From Cerrena zonata (Eukaryota; Basidiomycota; Agaricomycetes; Polyporales; Cerrenaceae), in assembly GCA_038087015.1 (NCBI GenBank), contig JASBNA010000108.1:1-64000 (forward strand): 64,000 bases of DNA. The letters run 5' to 3'. A program made the position numbers and the translations under genes. Of this stretch, positions 1 to 12,649 are shown piece by piece; within the stretch, counting starts at the first letter, position 1; the number at the start of each line of letters is the position of its first letter. Under the pieces are notes generated by a model, which was given only the letters and a program-made list of their open reading frames with translations, did not search any database and had not been told where the DNA came from.

Positions 1-708
1 GCCAAGTAATTGTATTAGGTTTTAAAACGGCGTATGATGACGATGATTGGTTAAGACATTCACATTGGTACCAAAATGACTGTGAAACATCGTATGAATG
101 AGGCTGAATCAATCTATGTGCTGACGTACACGCCTTCGTCATAGCTGGTCCCAAATATGCCGCAGGCCTCAATCTTCAAGCTTCAATATTCAATCCTAAT
201 GCTTTGCTTTCGTCTCGCAATGAGTCAACAACTCAACAGCTTTATTCCCTGGTATTGACAGCGAGTGGAGGTCCGAGTCGACTCAAGCTCATGGGTGTTC
301 TCTGTAACGGGAGTCCAGAGAATATTGAGACTACTAAGGAGCTCGGATATTCTATGTCTTGTGATTCCTCAGGGGGTTGACATGAAGTATCGTCACGGTT
401 TTGCTTCGTAGCATAGGGTCGAGCAAGTCTTCAGTCGCGCAGCGGCATTGTATAGTAGAGGTAGAAGGTCAAAGAAGGCAGAAAAGAGTTCGTGGGGAGG
501 TATGGTGCAAACTTGGCATCGAGTCCTTGTAGGCTATTACATACTAGTAGTATTTATTGGGATATGCGAGCTACCCGATATGGCAGGAGAGTGTCAGGAG
601 CGCTCGTGATCGCGTGGTCGCATTGTGCCAAGCCACCGTACCGAACTCTGGAATTCAGGAGCCCTCTTGCTCTCTTTTCCTCATCCCCAATCGCCGTACA
701 CACTCAGA
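1..708. other. No recognisable gene
   Basis: I see no coding exon chain here. The short open frame at 492-737 has no recognisable protein character and no paralogue elsewhere in the window. The stretch probably holds the decayed upstream region of the pseudogene that follows. Confidence 0.5.
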
Positions 709-2720
709 ATGTCACCGCTAGTAGAAATACCAGATGAAATCCTTTTATAGTTATTAAAAACACTAGATATAACTTCAATTTTGCGAATCCGACAGGTATA
801 ATCTTACTCTAACTGATATTGTCGCACCAGGCTAATTCTCTTTTCACTGGTTCGCAGACTTGCAAGCAGATTTACTGCACGTCACTCGCAAAACAGTTGT
901 GGGTCAACATCTACTTCCGAGAAATCACGTTGCATAGCTTACCCGTCGCATCTTATCGGAAAAACGCTGATGCACTAACTGCTGAACAACTTGAGAACCT
1001 GGTCTTGCACATCTCACGACTAGATCTCAGGCTTTCTCGGCGCTGTCCTCCTACCCCACGTCCATTTTATCAGCAGAAATCTGTTACCTGGGTCAATCTC
1101 AATGGCTCTTGGTCGTATCATCTGACGACATCACCAGCGTTATCACTCTCTGGTCTGTAGCATCACTTTTAACTTCGAGTTCGGAACTCCCAGCCCCTCT
1201 TGCACAGACTTCTCTTTCCGCCCCTGTCGTTACCGGTGCTGTCGATGTTGATGGATCATCAGTCAGCCCTAGAGCTCTGTGGAAGGTTGGGACAAGTTGT
1301 TTACCGTAGAGACTTTCCGCTGATGTTCCGCACAGAATACCTCATATCGAAGTCCTAGTTATTGCTATACATCGAAACTTGATTGTGTTTAGTCGCCTGC
1401 GCTCGCTGGAGAATGTTTCCCCTCTTCGTTTCTTACAAGGTAACTACATTGGCATATCCCTAGTGGTTCGACGAAGCGTTTTCGAAGTCTACACTCCCGA
1501 TGATTGTCGCTACAAACGTTAGAAGGTGTTCAAGATTGCTCATGGTGTCGGGTCAGTCTCGTTTCTACGAGTCGGACCTCGAAGTGACTCTACTTGCCTA
1601 CCCGACACAACCAGGCTCTGTATCGTTTGTACAAAAGGCGTATTTGTCTATCGCGTACTCTGTGACCCGGAGAGAAATTCCTTGTCCATGGATATGATAT
1701 GACACTACTCCGAGCCCAGAGCGGACGACAAAAGCCCTACGTTGACTCAGGGTATGTTTGGAAGTATGGGTGGAAGTGTTTCATGGCTGCATGGAAGCAT
1801 CCAGAACCGAGGATATACTTCGAGGTTCGTTACAGCGAGGCTGCATGTTGGGGATGGCGAAACGCGACAAGCTGTCTTTGAATAACACGATGTCAATATA
1901 CCCGCTCTATACTCACTCGGTGTCTACGACTACGACGAAGCCCATGGCATCTTGATCTTGGGAAACGCATATGGCGAACTCTCGCTTTACGACTTCAGCA
2001 GCTCTGATCCTTGTTTGTTCGACTCTTGTACTGCCACAAAGCTTGCGGTCACAGCACACACTGAGATAGACGTTCTACCCACAGTACGCAAAAATACCTT
2101 GTATTTGTATCTGCTAATCATGTGCTAATATATGCGTGCTGATAGCATCGGATTTCGTCGTACCCCGCGCCTCCTTTCCCCAACTGGGAAGATCTTGAAA
2201 ACATCAAAAGCGATACGCTCCAGTTTTGGAGGGAGAATGGACTTGTCGACGCACCTCCTGGCTGGTCAACAGACTTTGAGGGTATAGATGATGATGACGA
2301 ACCATGGATTTCTATGTTCCTGGGTCGAGGTTCGGGTTCCCCTGACGACTTTCGCAGCTTGGAACGTGCAACCCACTTCTATGAACGACCCATCCCTCTT
2401 CTACACACGTTTTACACGCCCTATCACTCCGAACATGTCATCGTTAACGTTGGTGGGCTTCTATTTCTGAGAAATAGCGACGAGCCTTTGGTGTATGCGG
2501 TTAATGAGGGAGTCAGTTTGGAACAATTACTCGCTTTTGCGGCTCAAGGGCAGCTTCCTACGAGGGAAGTTACATTGGAGGCTTCGCAGGATATTGTGGG
2601 TTAGGTTCTACTCGCTGATGTGCTACGAACGCGAAAAGAAGGGGCGGAATAGATGCTTAGAATTATATCAGCGAGGTGGAAGGGTCAATGCGCGTTTTCT
2701 CAAGCCAGAACTTCCAGATT
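709..2720 (+). pseudogene. Decayed F-box-like gene, first copy of a tandem array
   Basis: This is a broken paralogue of the two intact F-box-like genes downstream. The ATG at 709 opens an F-box start (MSPLVEIPDEILL), but TAG at 748-750 stands where the intact copies have a sense codon. A small deletion near 1090 shifts frame just before the segment that reads VASSDDITS in the intact copy. The exon 3/exon 4 junction near 1460 has lost well over 100 bases, joining GVS-type sequence directly to VVRRSVFEVY-type sequence, and a Trp codon nearby has become TAG. Another frameshift near 2600 separates the last exon from its conserved end (RNRCLELYQRGGRVNARFL). Fragments at 1905-2080 (LGVYDYDEAHGILILGNAYG) and 2160-2604 still align well with the intact genes, so loss is fairly recent. 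Confidence 0.85.
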
Positions 2721-3041
2721 GACCGTGATGTCACTTCCTACGAGACCTTTCATACCTCCCTTATAGGCTTATACAGGCTAGTCACACTCCATGAACGATG
2801 TATTTGTACTTCGACTGAAATATCAAAGGCAAGCACTCGTGATTTTAATAAACAAACAAAGATTGACTCGGGCCGCTCCGACTCGTACTAGTTCGCCGGT
2901 GTCACTGCATCCGGCTTCTCAAGTTGATGTGACACCCTAACGTGTTGAGGCGTACTACGCGTTTCAGCACTTGTTTGTGCCTCGACGACGTTGCCTAGTG
3001 TGTCCCGGTTGTCTCCTCTCTAACTGTTGCCAGTCATCAGG
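2721..3041 (+). promoter_or_regulatory. Upstream region of F-box-like gene 2 with conserved block
   Basis: An intergenic stretch with a block at about 2824-2870 (AAGGCAAGCACTCGTGAT followed by an A-rich run) that recurs about 190 bp upstream of the third array gene at 6225-6270. Shared position and sequence suggest a duplicated promoter element, though it could simply be young duplicate sequence that has not yet diverged. Confidence 0.45.
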
Positions 3042-5248
3042 ATGCCACAAGCCCGACTGCTACTAGTATGGCTACCGGACGAACTGATCTTATATCTCTT
3101 AATGACTTTGGACGTGACATCGCTTCTGCGAATTAGTCGGGTAAGTCTAGCCCACATACTCTGTTTGTACCACTTGCAGCTGGCCAGTTTACTTTCATCA
3201 CTACGCAGGTTTGCAGGCAGATTCACTCGATTTCTCTCTCGAAGCAACTATGGGTCAGAATATATTTTCGGGACATTACAACACAAGGTCTTCCATTCGC
3301 ACCGTATTGGAAAGATATCGATGCGTTGAATGCAAAGCAGCTGAAGGGCCTAATCATGCACACTCTACGATTAGACCACAGGCTCTCTTTATCTTACCCT
3401 CCGATTGAACGTCCTTTCTACCAGCGGCGCTCTGTTACCTGGGTCCGATTAGTCCAGTCCCAATGGCTACTGGTCGCATCCTCGGACGATATCACAAGCG
3501 TTATCACGCTGTGGTCTGTTGTGTCGCTTTTGACTTCACGATCTTCTGCTCCTCTCGCAGAAGCGTCTCTTTCTGCACCTGTCGTTACCGGGGCCGTCGA
3601 TGTGAATGGATCACACGTCACGCTAGCAGTGGAACTTTCAGGGAGGTCAGGATCTGCTTATTTATGTTCCGGGCGTGGAAACTGATACTCACTACAGAAT
3701 ACCACAAATTGAAATATTGACTATCGTTAAACATCGTAATTCAATAATGTTCAGTCGGTTGCAAACGCTAGACGGCGTTGCTAGCCTTCGTCTCCTACAA
3801 GGCGACTTCATCGGTGTTTCACTCATAGATAATACCAACGTTCCTTGCATTATAGGGTGGAAGAGTGGAATTGCCACCAAATTGCGATATTTACCAGACC
3901 TCCAGGTACGTATACATACGCTTCCATCAGTCCAAAAACTAATGCATCTGGAAGGGCGGCGCTGTTGCAATGCATATGGATAACGGGTGGATTGCCGTAG
4001 TTCGACGAAGCATTTTGGAAGTATATCTTCACGATGGAACTCGTTACAAACGCTGGAAAGTTGTGGAGCTCTCTCATGGTGTCGGAACTGCATCCTTTCG
4101 ACAAATTATACCTCGCGATAACTCCGGCATTCTATCCGCCTCCCTCAGGCTTTGTATTGTCTGTTCAGCTGGCCTGTTCGTTTATGAGGTACTTTGCAAT
4201 CCAGGGAAGAATATTGTTACCTTGGACGACATATGGCACCATGCGGATGTACTTACTCCTAGTCACATCCCTGTGCTTATCAATGGCGGGTTCGGCACCA
4301 CGGGAGAAAGTGTCTCGTGGCTTCATGGGCATACCGGCTTGCAGGAGTTCCCGGTCAGATTTGCTACTGCCAGACTGCCTACTGAGGGGAACCCACGACC
4401 GACGATTTCTGAGTGGCATGATGTCAATATGCCTGCCTTGTACTCACTCGGTGTCTACGACTACGATGAAGCACGGGGTGTCCTAGTTCTAGGCAATGCA
4501 TACGGAGAACTTTCGCTTTACGACTTTAGCCACTCTGATCCCCGTTTGTTTGGAAAATGTTTGGCTACAAAGCTCACGCCTACTCCACGCAGCAACCAAG
4601 AGATTCTACCCACTGTGAGTGATGCTATACCTGATGATTTACTGATTGATATTGAGGTATTCGTAGCACCGTATTCCATCGTATCCGGCACCCCCTTTCC
4701 CTAGCTGGGAAAATCCTGAATACATCAAAGACGATCTTTTCCAGTTTTGGAGTCAGCATGGGGTCGTCGGTTCCCCTCCCGGCTGGTCGAGGGACTTTGA
4801 AAGCGTACATGAATACCTGCCCTGGCACTCCCCATTCCTGGGACGAGGTTCGGGCTCTTCATTTGCCTTTCGAGCGCTAGAACGTGCGGGTCATTTTTAT
4901 GGACGGCCGGTTCCTCTCTTGCATACATATAATGCGCTGTGTCACTACGATCTAGCGATCGTGGATGTTGGAGGACTACTGTTCCTCAAGGACAGCGATG
5001 AGCCGGTAATCTACATAGTGGACGAGGGAATTACTCTGGAGCAGTTGGTCGCTTCTGTACATCAAGGTTGGTTTCCTGCAAAGGAGGTCCCACTTGATAT
5101 AACAGAAATGTATCGGGAAATCTTGTTCTACTCGATGATGCTCCACGAGCGCAGAGACAAAGGACGGAATAGGTGTCTGGAATTGTATCGGCGGGGTGGA
5201 AGGGTCAACCCTCGCTTCTTGCAGTCGGAGCCCCCTCAGCAAGATTAG
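3042..5248 (+). CDS. F-box-like protein, array copy 2 (intact)
   Basis: Five exons, all GT-AG and in phase: 3042-3140, 3209-3645, 3698-3905, 3955-4614, 4667-5248, giving 661 residues. Residues about 8-55 form an F-box-like helix set (LVWLPDELILYLLMTLDVTS, then a conserved KQLWVRIYFRDI segment), the part that in this fold docks Skp1 of an SCF ubiquitin ligase. The rest is rich in short beta-type segments (WLLVASSDDITSVITLW, LGVYDYDEARGVLVLGNAYG) resembling degenerate propeller blades, a likely substrate-binding region; no clear WD signature is visible. The last exon carries conserved FYGRPVPLLHTY and RNRCLELYRRGGRVN motifs. The start is the ATG whose exon length (99 nt) equals that of copy 3. 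Family assignment is by motif only and the substrate is unknown. Confidence 0.85.
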
Positions 5249-5564
5249 GGTTACGAAGGCATCCTCTCTATCAGTCAGATATTTGTTCTCAGGATGAATG
5301 ACAGTGTCTGAGAACATTTGGTGTTGTCTCCCTTGACGAAATGGACAATGATGTCCTGTAGATCCATAATAATCATAATCATCGATTGTGAGCAGCGTTG
5401 TATTAATTACTGTTTGTACCTAACACTTTGACCTATTGGGCTTTATTTCAATGAAGCTTTATCGAGCGTGTATGCTATATCTATATTCTTCCTCTGTTTC
5501 ATCGCACATGAGGCTTTTCGGCATTCGGACGCATATGGATTGAACATCAGGGTTATAATTACGA
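5249..5564. other. 3' intergenic spacer
   Basis: Contains the likely 3' UTR of the preceding F-box-like gene. I see no further coding exon or repeat. Confidence 0.4.
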
Positions 5565-5954
5565 CTAGCGGTACATGCTAATACTTCTGTTCAATTCATC
5601 TCTATCAACATATAGCCTAGATAACACGCATCCCATATCAACGATGATCCGTTCCACAGAGTCGTCATGTACACCTCTTCTGACTAAGAGAAGAATCGGA
5701 CGGCTGTAGAAATGCCCTGCAGGCTCCAGTTCCCAGGATATCGGATGATTGCTGAGTATTATGCCTGAGCAGGTTTCAAACCATCCTATCTCCTCCCCCG
5801 TTGCCCTGAGGCCCAGTGACCATCCGTATGGAATATCCAAAGGTCTATGACGATCCCCAAACTCCATGGTATCTATTTTGACACGATCTGCCCACTCCAT
5901 GTATGGAAAGGGGGGTCCAGGGTAAGATGGGGTTTCGTTCTGTTGTTGCGTCAA
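5565..5954 (-). pseudogene. Inverted orphan last exon of the F-box-like family
   Basis: A minus-strand open frame of 129 codons that aligns with the last exon of the array genes: TPSYPGPPFPYMEW matches IPSYPAPPFPSWEN, PYGWSLG matches PPGWSRD, AGHFYSRPILLL matches AGHFYGRPVPLL, and the following segment matches the VDVGGLLF region. It is more diverged from the three array copies than they are from each other and ends before the RGGRVN tail. I find no upstream F-box exons on the minus strand, so it is a truncated copy or a remnant of an older inverted member. A short independent protein cannot be excluded because the frame is open. Confidence 0.6.
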
Positions 5955-6416
5955 CTGCCATCAGCATCAATAATATTACCAGTAAGCCACAAGAACTCAA
6001 AAGAGGCAAACGCTCTTCGCCAAGAGAAGGACCGGCTTCACTATCAATGCGGAGACACTGTCGAAACAGATGAGGTTCGTGTTATGCTTTCTGAGAATGC
6101 AAGACAAACGGAGAGAGTGATTCAAGAAAAGGGTGTAGTTGAAAGCTGAGGGAGTTCAATGAACATGAGACACGAGATGCAATGGGATAAGTAGTATCAT
6201 GGTGGCCGCTATATAACAGTCCCATAAAAGGCAAGCACTTGTGATCCTAATAAATGCAAACAGAGCTTGTAACCCCGACTCGTCACCGCCAGCATAACAC
6301 TGCCAGGTTCTCGGATCCTAATCCCTGGGCTTGAGCTTGAGGCATCATGATTTAGCGCTTCTCTTTACTACTCTGACTCAAATACATTGTAATCTGCCTC
6401 TTCTCTAATCGCTCAG
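5955..6416 (+). promoter_or_regulatory. Upstream region of F-box-like gene 3
   Basis: No coding exon seen. The block at about 6225-6270 (AAGGCAAGCACTTGTGAT, then an A-rich run) matches the block upstream of array gene 2 and lies at a similar distance from the ATG. A TATA-like ATATAAC sits near 6210. Confidence 0.45.
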
Positions 6417-8607
6417 ATGCTACAACCTCAACTACTAATAATGTGGCTACCGGATGATCTGGTCTTGTGTGTGTTGATGACGTTGAGAATTGCATCGCTT
6501 TTACAATTTAGGCAGGTAAGAGTTCATTCAGAAATCTATTGTTTCTTTCCCGGTATTTGACTGCGGATTAGGCTTGCAAGCATATCTACTCGATCTCGCT
6601 CACAAAGCAGCTCTGGGTCCATGTCTACTTTCGAGACATTGTGGCACAACATCTTCCTTTCGCAGGGTATTGGAAAAATATCGACGATTTGACCGCAAGC
6701 CAGCTCGAGAGACTAGTCTTACATGTTCTGAGACTGAATCACAGACTCCGTATGCATTCCCCTCCCATTGCGCGTTCTTTGTACCAGCGGCGATCTGTCA
6801 CCTGGGTACGACTCGTCCAGTCTCAATGGCTCTTGGTGGCGTCTTCAGATGATGTTACAAGTATTATCGCTCTATGGTCAGTTTCGTCACTCTTCACTTC
6901 GAAGTCGGGTGCTCCTCTTGCAGAGGCATCTCTTTCTGCACCGGTTGTCACTGGTGTCGTCGAGGTGATCGGCTCGTCTGTTACACTAGCAGTGGAACTT
7001 TGCGGAAGGTCAGAGATAGTCTAGTTACCTTTGAAAGTCCGGTACTAACGTACAACACAGAACACCTCAGATTCTGGTTCTGAATATTGCTAAACATCGA
7101 CACCTAACAGTCTTTAGTCGCCTGCAGACCCTGAATAACATTTCCCATCTACGTTTCCTGCGAGGTGACTATATTGGTGTTTCACTGGTAGATAATATCA
7201 ATGTTCCTTGTCTGGTGGATTGGAAGCACGCAAACGTCGTTAGGTTACGACACTTGCCAGATCTCCAGGTAAGCAAATACCTGTTGTGTTCGGTCAACAG
7301 CTCATATGTTTGGAAGGGTGGGGCTGTGGCGATGCACATGAGTGAGAGGTGGGTTGTTGTCGTCCGAAGGGGCATTCTTGAAGGTTATGTCCACGACGGG
7401 CAACATTACAAATGCTGGAGAGTAGTGAAGATCACTCATAGCGTTGGCACCGCATCCTTCGTGCAGCCTGACGATAGCTCTGCTCACTCTCCCGCCCCCC
7501 TCAAACTTTGTATCACCTGCACCACGGGCTTATTTGTTTATGAAATCCTTTGCCGGCCGGACACGGGTGTCTTATCTTTGAACATCTTATGGCATCATAA
7601 CAAACCAGGAATGGAACCAAACCCCATGATGACCCAGGGCATGCTTGGATGCACAGGTGGAAGTGTTTCCTGGTTGTGGGGAAGCACTCGAAATCTAGGT
7701 TTTACTGTCAGGTTCGCTACCGCAAGGCTCCCCATCGGGAGCAGAGAAGTGCATTCAACTATATTCGAATGGCAGGATGTGAATATGCCTGCTCTATACT
7801 CATCTGGTGTTTACGACTACGACGATGCACGTGGTGTATTAATTCTGGGCAACGCCTATGGGGAACTATCGCTTTACGACTTCAGTCGCTCTGATCCTCG
7901 TCTGTTTAGACATTATTCTTCCAAAAGTCTTGTGGCTGTGCCTCACAATGGCTTAGATGTTTTACCTGCAGTAAGTAAACATATCTTATATCATATTTAC
8001 TAATCATGTGCTGATAGATCTGTATTTGCAGCACCGGATACCGTCGTACCCCGCGCCTCCTTTCCCCCACTGGGAAGATCCTGAATACGTCAAAAACGAT
8101 CTGCTTCAGTCTTGGAGGGAGCATGGACTCATCCATGCTCCCCCAGGATGGTCGACAGATTTTGTAAATGCGAAGGACGGCAATGTACCGTTGATTTATG
8201 CATTCTTGGGACGAGGTTCGAGCGTGCCGTGCGGTTTTCGAATGCTAGAAAATGCGGCGCATTTTTATGGACGCCCGATTCCCCTCTTGCACACATGTAA
8301 CTCCCCGTACCACTATGATCTCGCGATCGTAGATGTCGGGGGGTTATTATTCATGCGTGATGTTGATGATCCACTATTCTATGCGGTGAATGAAGGAATT
8401 ACTCTAGAGCAATTGGTTGCGTCTGTGGATCAAGGGTGGATCCCTGCACAGGAAATTACGCTTGACGTCTCACAACAGATTCGGGAAATCTGGAGCTATG
8501 CAATGATGGACCATGAACGCAAAGTGACGAGGCGGAATAGGTGTCTAGAATTATATCGACGCGGTGGAAGGGTCAACGGGCGATTTTTGAAATCACAATT
8601 AGCATAG
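6417..8607 (+). CDS. F-box-like protein, array copy 3 (intact)
   Basis: Five exons: 6417-6515, 6572-7008, 7061-7268, 7317-7970, 8032-8607, giving 657 residues. The first three exons have exactly the lengths of copy 2 (99, 437, 208 nt), and all intron positions and phases are conserved. The F-box-like start reads LLIMWLPDDLVLCVLMTLRI, followed by KHIYSISLTKQLWVHVYFRD. The middle and C-terminal regions keep the family motifs (VASSDDVTSIIALW, VYDYDDARGVLILGNAYGEL, FYGRPIPLLHT, RNRCLELYRRGGRVNGRF). Expected role: substrate adaptor of an SCF-type ubiquitin ligase, inferred from the F-box alone. With its tandem neighbours and the relics inside the R elements it shows a family under repeated duplication and loss. 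Confidence 0.85.
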
Positions 8608-9206
8608 CATACGTAGGCTCTTGAAGAATGTGTGTATTTGGCAGGTGTGCATTTATATATTAATTTATTCTATCTTCATGAGTATCCCTGCTGAAATGGC
8701 GTGGTAGGTCCTTGTACCGAGCGTTTCATTTCTTGTCTCAGTGATCATCTCCTAGGATGTGATTGGAATGCGGATGACAATCCATTCACGAATGAAGAGC
8801 CATATTTCCTATAGTTTGTGCGTGACCGAATGTGTTGCTCCCCAATCCTAGGTAGCTACATATAGATGCTTAGTGAGTGTTGGCACCGACTCATTCTTAC
8901 TATCTACATAATGGGACACAAATGTTTTATGCGCCAATGACTCACACTACCCACACTCGTCTCCAATACGTACAGATTTTGTCAATGGTCTGATCCGGAT
9001 TATCTGATAGAGCAGTACGCTATATTAGGTAACCTAAGTAGATAAGGCGACATACATGATTCTTCTCCCCACCTCCCCCCACTCTTTCTTGATACACAAT
9101 ATCCATACTCTGTATATCTGACTCGTTTAGAGGGCAAATACCTTTCTACATAGGTGCTCAGACCTACTATAGCCAAGTTTTATCGAGGAATTACAAAAGA
9201 TCAGCG
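8608..9206. other. Intergenic region between F-box-like array and next F-box gene
   Basis: Holds the 3' flank of array copy 3 and the upstream region of the next gene. A pyrimidine-rich tract (CTTCTCCCCACCTCCCCCCA) begins near 9062, typical of fungal promoters. No coding exon recognised. Confidence 0.45.
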
Positions 9207-11661
9207 ATGGTACGACCAGAGAAGACAACACGTAGTCGCAGTCGCATAGGTAGCCTGCGAGAAATGCTCCAGATGCCGCTCGATATCCTACTCGAGGTGT
9301 GTGCTCTAGGTTCCTCAACATATCATTCAATTTCAATGCGCATTCCTGATATGTTGTTAATGACTAGATATTCAGACACCTGACTCCTGGGGATCTCCTC
9401 ATCTTAAGTCGCACCTCCAAGCCTTTCAGGAGGCTCCTGATGAATCCCGAATCCAGCTTCATCTGGAAGGACTCACGAGATAATGTACCAGACATGCCTG
9501 ACTGTCCTTCATTCTTAAGCGAACAGGCTTATGCAAATCTGTGGTTTGGCTATCACTGCAACGTACGTGATCTCACAAAATACAAGACACTACTTATTCA
9601 AAGATGCCCCCGAATATCCCAGAATTGCGGGAAGCCGAAGGGCCGTGTGAAGTTTTGGGACCTTGGAGTTCGTTATTGCCCATTTTGTCAAGGAAAACTG
9701 TGTGTAGTACTCGATTGACCAAGGATCTCACTGATGAATCTTGCAGCTTCGATAGTTCAACCGGGGTATACCTCGACCTTCTATCTTTCAATGAGGGCTC
9801 TCTTTTTCCTATTCCCGATGAAATTATACACAGTAAGGACACTAACACACCCAGGGCGTCCAGCACTAATGATAGTATCAGATATTTCCGGCACTGAAAT
9901 CACTTTCTTACGCCACAAACTCACGATTGAAAATCTCAAAAAACGGTGGGGGGAAATAGAATCTGACGACCAGCTTCAAGACGCTATTGCTGAATATCGG
10001 ATGTGGAGAGATGAACGAGTGGAGGTATGTAGAATCTGCCGTGATGAACCTCGATCACTACATCTTTACAATTGCGAATAGTTTGCACAGGCATGCAAAG
10101 CGTGGTTGTCTCGACGTAAGAATATCCGAAAGGAGGAGCTCGTACAATTGAGGAGTAATAGGATGGAAGAGTGAGGCAGAACTATTGAGGCTTGGATAGA
10201 CGATTCTTATTGATACCCTTTTCCTAGGGTTTGTCGCAGGCTGGAGAACCTTGGACGCGGTGAGGACCTGGCATACAGCAATCAACGCTACGGTAAGGGG
10301 TACGGGCCCCTGTGGGTGATCCGGAATATTGAACAACCAGATCCATGGACTGATATCTGTAAGTGTTTCTCAAATGTCCATACGGGTTCCATTTGACTCT
10401 GCTCGCCCAGCCTGGAAAAAGATGGAAAGGGAGATTCTGGAAGTCATGGACAAGATCAGAATCGAACGACTATTCGCGATACGCAGGGCTGCCATTGAAC
10501 CCAGGGCTAAACTGTTTCAAAAGGTCCTCATCCCTTGGAGGCGATCTGTTGGGATTATATCACCACATACTCACGATCTTCTGCTTATCCCGGAGGTACG
10601 GTCTCTCATCGATGTGCCACCCGATGGGAAAGGCTCTGAAGCTATGCCTGTGGCACGCGAAGATCTTGAGAAACTAGAGCCAGTGCTCTATCGATATCAC
10701 AGAGAATGGAAACAAGAACAACTGGAAACGATCACAGAACGAGTCTCGAGTGGTTTCAAGCTCCCTTACTGCAGTACTGGCCCTTTTGCTTTGGCAGTCT
10801 CGCAATTCTTCACGTGCTCAGTATGCTCTCGTGCATTCTCTTTCCTCCACATCTTGCTTCACAGTTGTACCCGATCTCCTTATCAAGAACAACAGGACAC
10901 ATATGAGAGTGTTATTGTCCATCTTACATGTCATGATAGGACGACACCGCGATCTATCGTATTGGCTGACCCATTGCGGGATGTCATTGTAGCATGCGGT
11001 CAAGATCCCGCGACGGTTACAATAGATGAAATGGATGCTCTGGATGTGCGATTGGAGTGCGGATCGTGTCGGGTTGTCGGAGTTCTCGATGTATACAACT
11101 GGCGAGAAGCGGTGAATATTTCTTACATTTATAGACTGTTGATGAATTATTAATCCATAAAATGTCAAAGTTCAGACACTCTCAGGATAACACTACTAGG
11201 CACCAATCGTGGTATCTTCCCAAAAGGCCTCCCGCGTGGCGGCAAGTTACCTCCACATATACTCTACTCATCAAGGAGCTCGAATCTCATCTCATTTCAA
11301 ATATCGAACGGGAAAAGGGAGGATGGATCTGTGCTCACTGTCCGAGAAACCTACGTTTCGACCTACTACAGAACTTCCATACTACATCTAACACGCATAT
11401 TGAGATCATTTCTCATTTAGCCACAGTGTAAGCTCTCCAAATCTTCAACCCTCTTCTTTCACTAGTTGTTCTGAACTTCAGGGTCTCCACAGCCACGCCA
11501 TTCATGATCCCACTGAAAACGACTACTATTCAAATCAGTGGCAGCATCCAGCCGCGCATTACGTCTCCTTGATCTGGCAGGCCCCTGTGTCACGCCAGCT
11601 ACAATCTAAAATTACCAATGGGGAGGCCAGAATCATTGATCTATTTCCTGATACACGTTAA
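9207..11661 (+). CDS. F-box protein with cysteine pairs (10 exons)
   Basis: Exons 9207-9296, 9368-9562, 9623-9699, 9747-9832, 9882-10024, 10082-10170, 10228-10358, 10411-11111, 11171-11425, 11482-11661; all phases agree and give 648 residues. Residues about 17-60 are a clear F-box (LREMLQMPLDILLE, spliced to IFRHLTPGDLLILSRTSKPF) and so should bind Skp1. The following SFLSEQAYANLWFGYHCNNC leads into two cysteine pairs (CNNC and CPFC), a possible small zinc site. Another Cys/His cluster (TCSVCSRAFSFLHILLHSC) lies in exon 8, and GGWICAHCP follows near the C-terminus. A minus-strand paralogue at 57.8-60.2 kb has every intron at the same place, which supports the whole model, including the short exons. 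The target protein is unknown. Confidence 0.88.
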
Positions 11662-12229
11662 ATTGATGCTTCGATCTCACGAACCCTGTCCTGTCTGTGT
11701 TCACACCCATGTCCAGCCCTATTAATCCTCTACGCTATCACCAAGTCGTCTCCCTATATAGTACGGTTCCCACCAGTGATATCATATTTGTTTCCGTACC
11801 GAGAGCCCATATTGAGTGCTGATATTGTATGATAGGGTATATTCCTCATCCTACACAAATCCCTCAGACTTCAACTGTTATCGACTACTAGCATCTATAT
11901 TATCCACCAAAAATATTTGTCTAACGGAGTGTGCTTGCTTGTACTTATGGTATCAGAAGACTCGATTAGAGCGTAAACTGCCGCAAACAGAAAATGTGTC
12001 GTATGTTCACCAAAGCTAGTACGTAGATCATGAAAACAGTATTGAGATGGTTTAAGAGCGGAAGAAACTTGAAGCATCAGACTATGAGTATTAATGTTGA
12101 TTTAGCCAGACCAGACGGACCCCCACTAATCATGGCCCGCATTAGAATTGGATGCTCACTTCGAAACTAGCCAGGAGCTACTACACTCCGTGTTGTTTGA
12201 GTTCTTCGTTTTCTTCTACTCGTCATAAT
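11662..12229. other. Intergenic, no gene recognised
   Basis: 3' flank of the F-box gene followed by AT-rich sequence without a convincing exon. Open frames here are short and unlike any known or repeated protein in the window. Confidence 0.4.
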
Positions 12230-12415
12230 TTCCCGAGGAGGAAAACTCCAGCACTATGCACTTGGAAGCGGCTGCTTCCTAATAGCGATCCTGAGCGTAT
12301 ATTTCGACACGATCGGGGTCTGTCATTGCTTAGACAAGTGCGGATTCTCCAAGTCGTCGCAGGAATCCAAAAGATTCAAGGAAATCCGTTCGTACAAGGA
12401 CCCATTTTCATATGC
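12230..12415 (+). repeat. Relic T, plus-strand copy
   Basis: Matches the reverse complement of about 21870-22075. Shared landmarks are TATTTCGACA near the start, a GTCGTCG-AGG-ATCCA block, and TCGTACAAGGAC near the end. Reading frames are broken in both copies, so it appears to be a fragment of a decayed gene, not a functional element. Edges are approximate. Confidence 0.5.
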
Positions 12416-12649
12416 TAGACGGAAGACGGAAAGTAGATGATGAGGTAGTCAAGACGCTTCTACACACCAGGCTCGTTTGAGTTAGTGCCCAGTATGACTT
12501 TGCATGAGCAGGTGTTGGAATCGATCTACCAGTGAGTAGGGATGTTTTTGGGTGGTTCTTGAACATCGGGTAGTGACCTCTGATACAAGGAGACCGAGGT
12601 CGTAAATACCAAATTGATTGGGTAGCAAGTGGCCCCATTCGCCTCCAGT

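Noticed and set aside
492..737. 81-codon open frame at the left end
   Set aside because: No protein character or paralogue, and it overlaps the start of the F-box-like pseudogene in another frame.
3692..4093. 133-codon minus-strand frame inside F-box-like gene 2
   Set aside because: Shadow of exons 3 and 4; the same region on the plus strand is conserved with copy 3.
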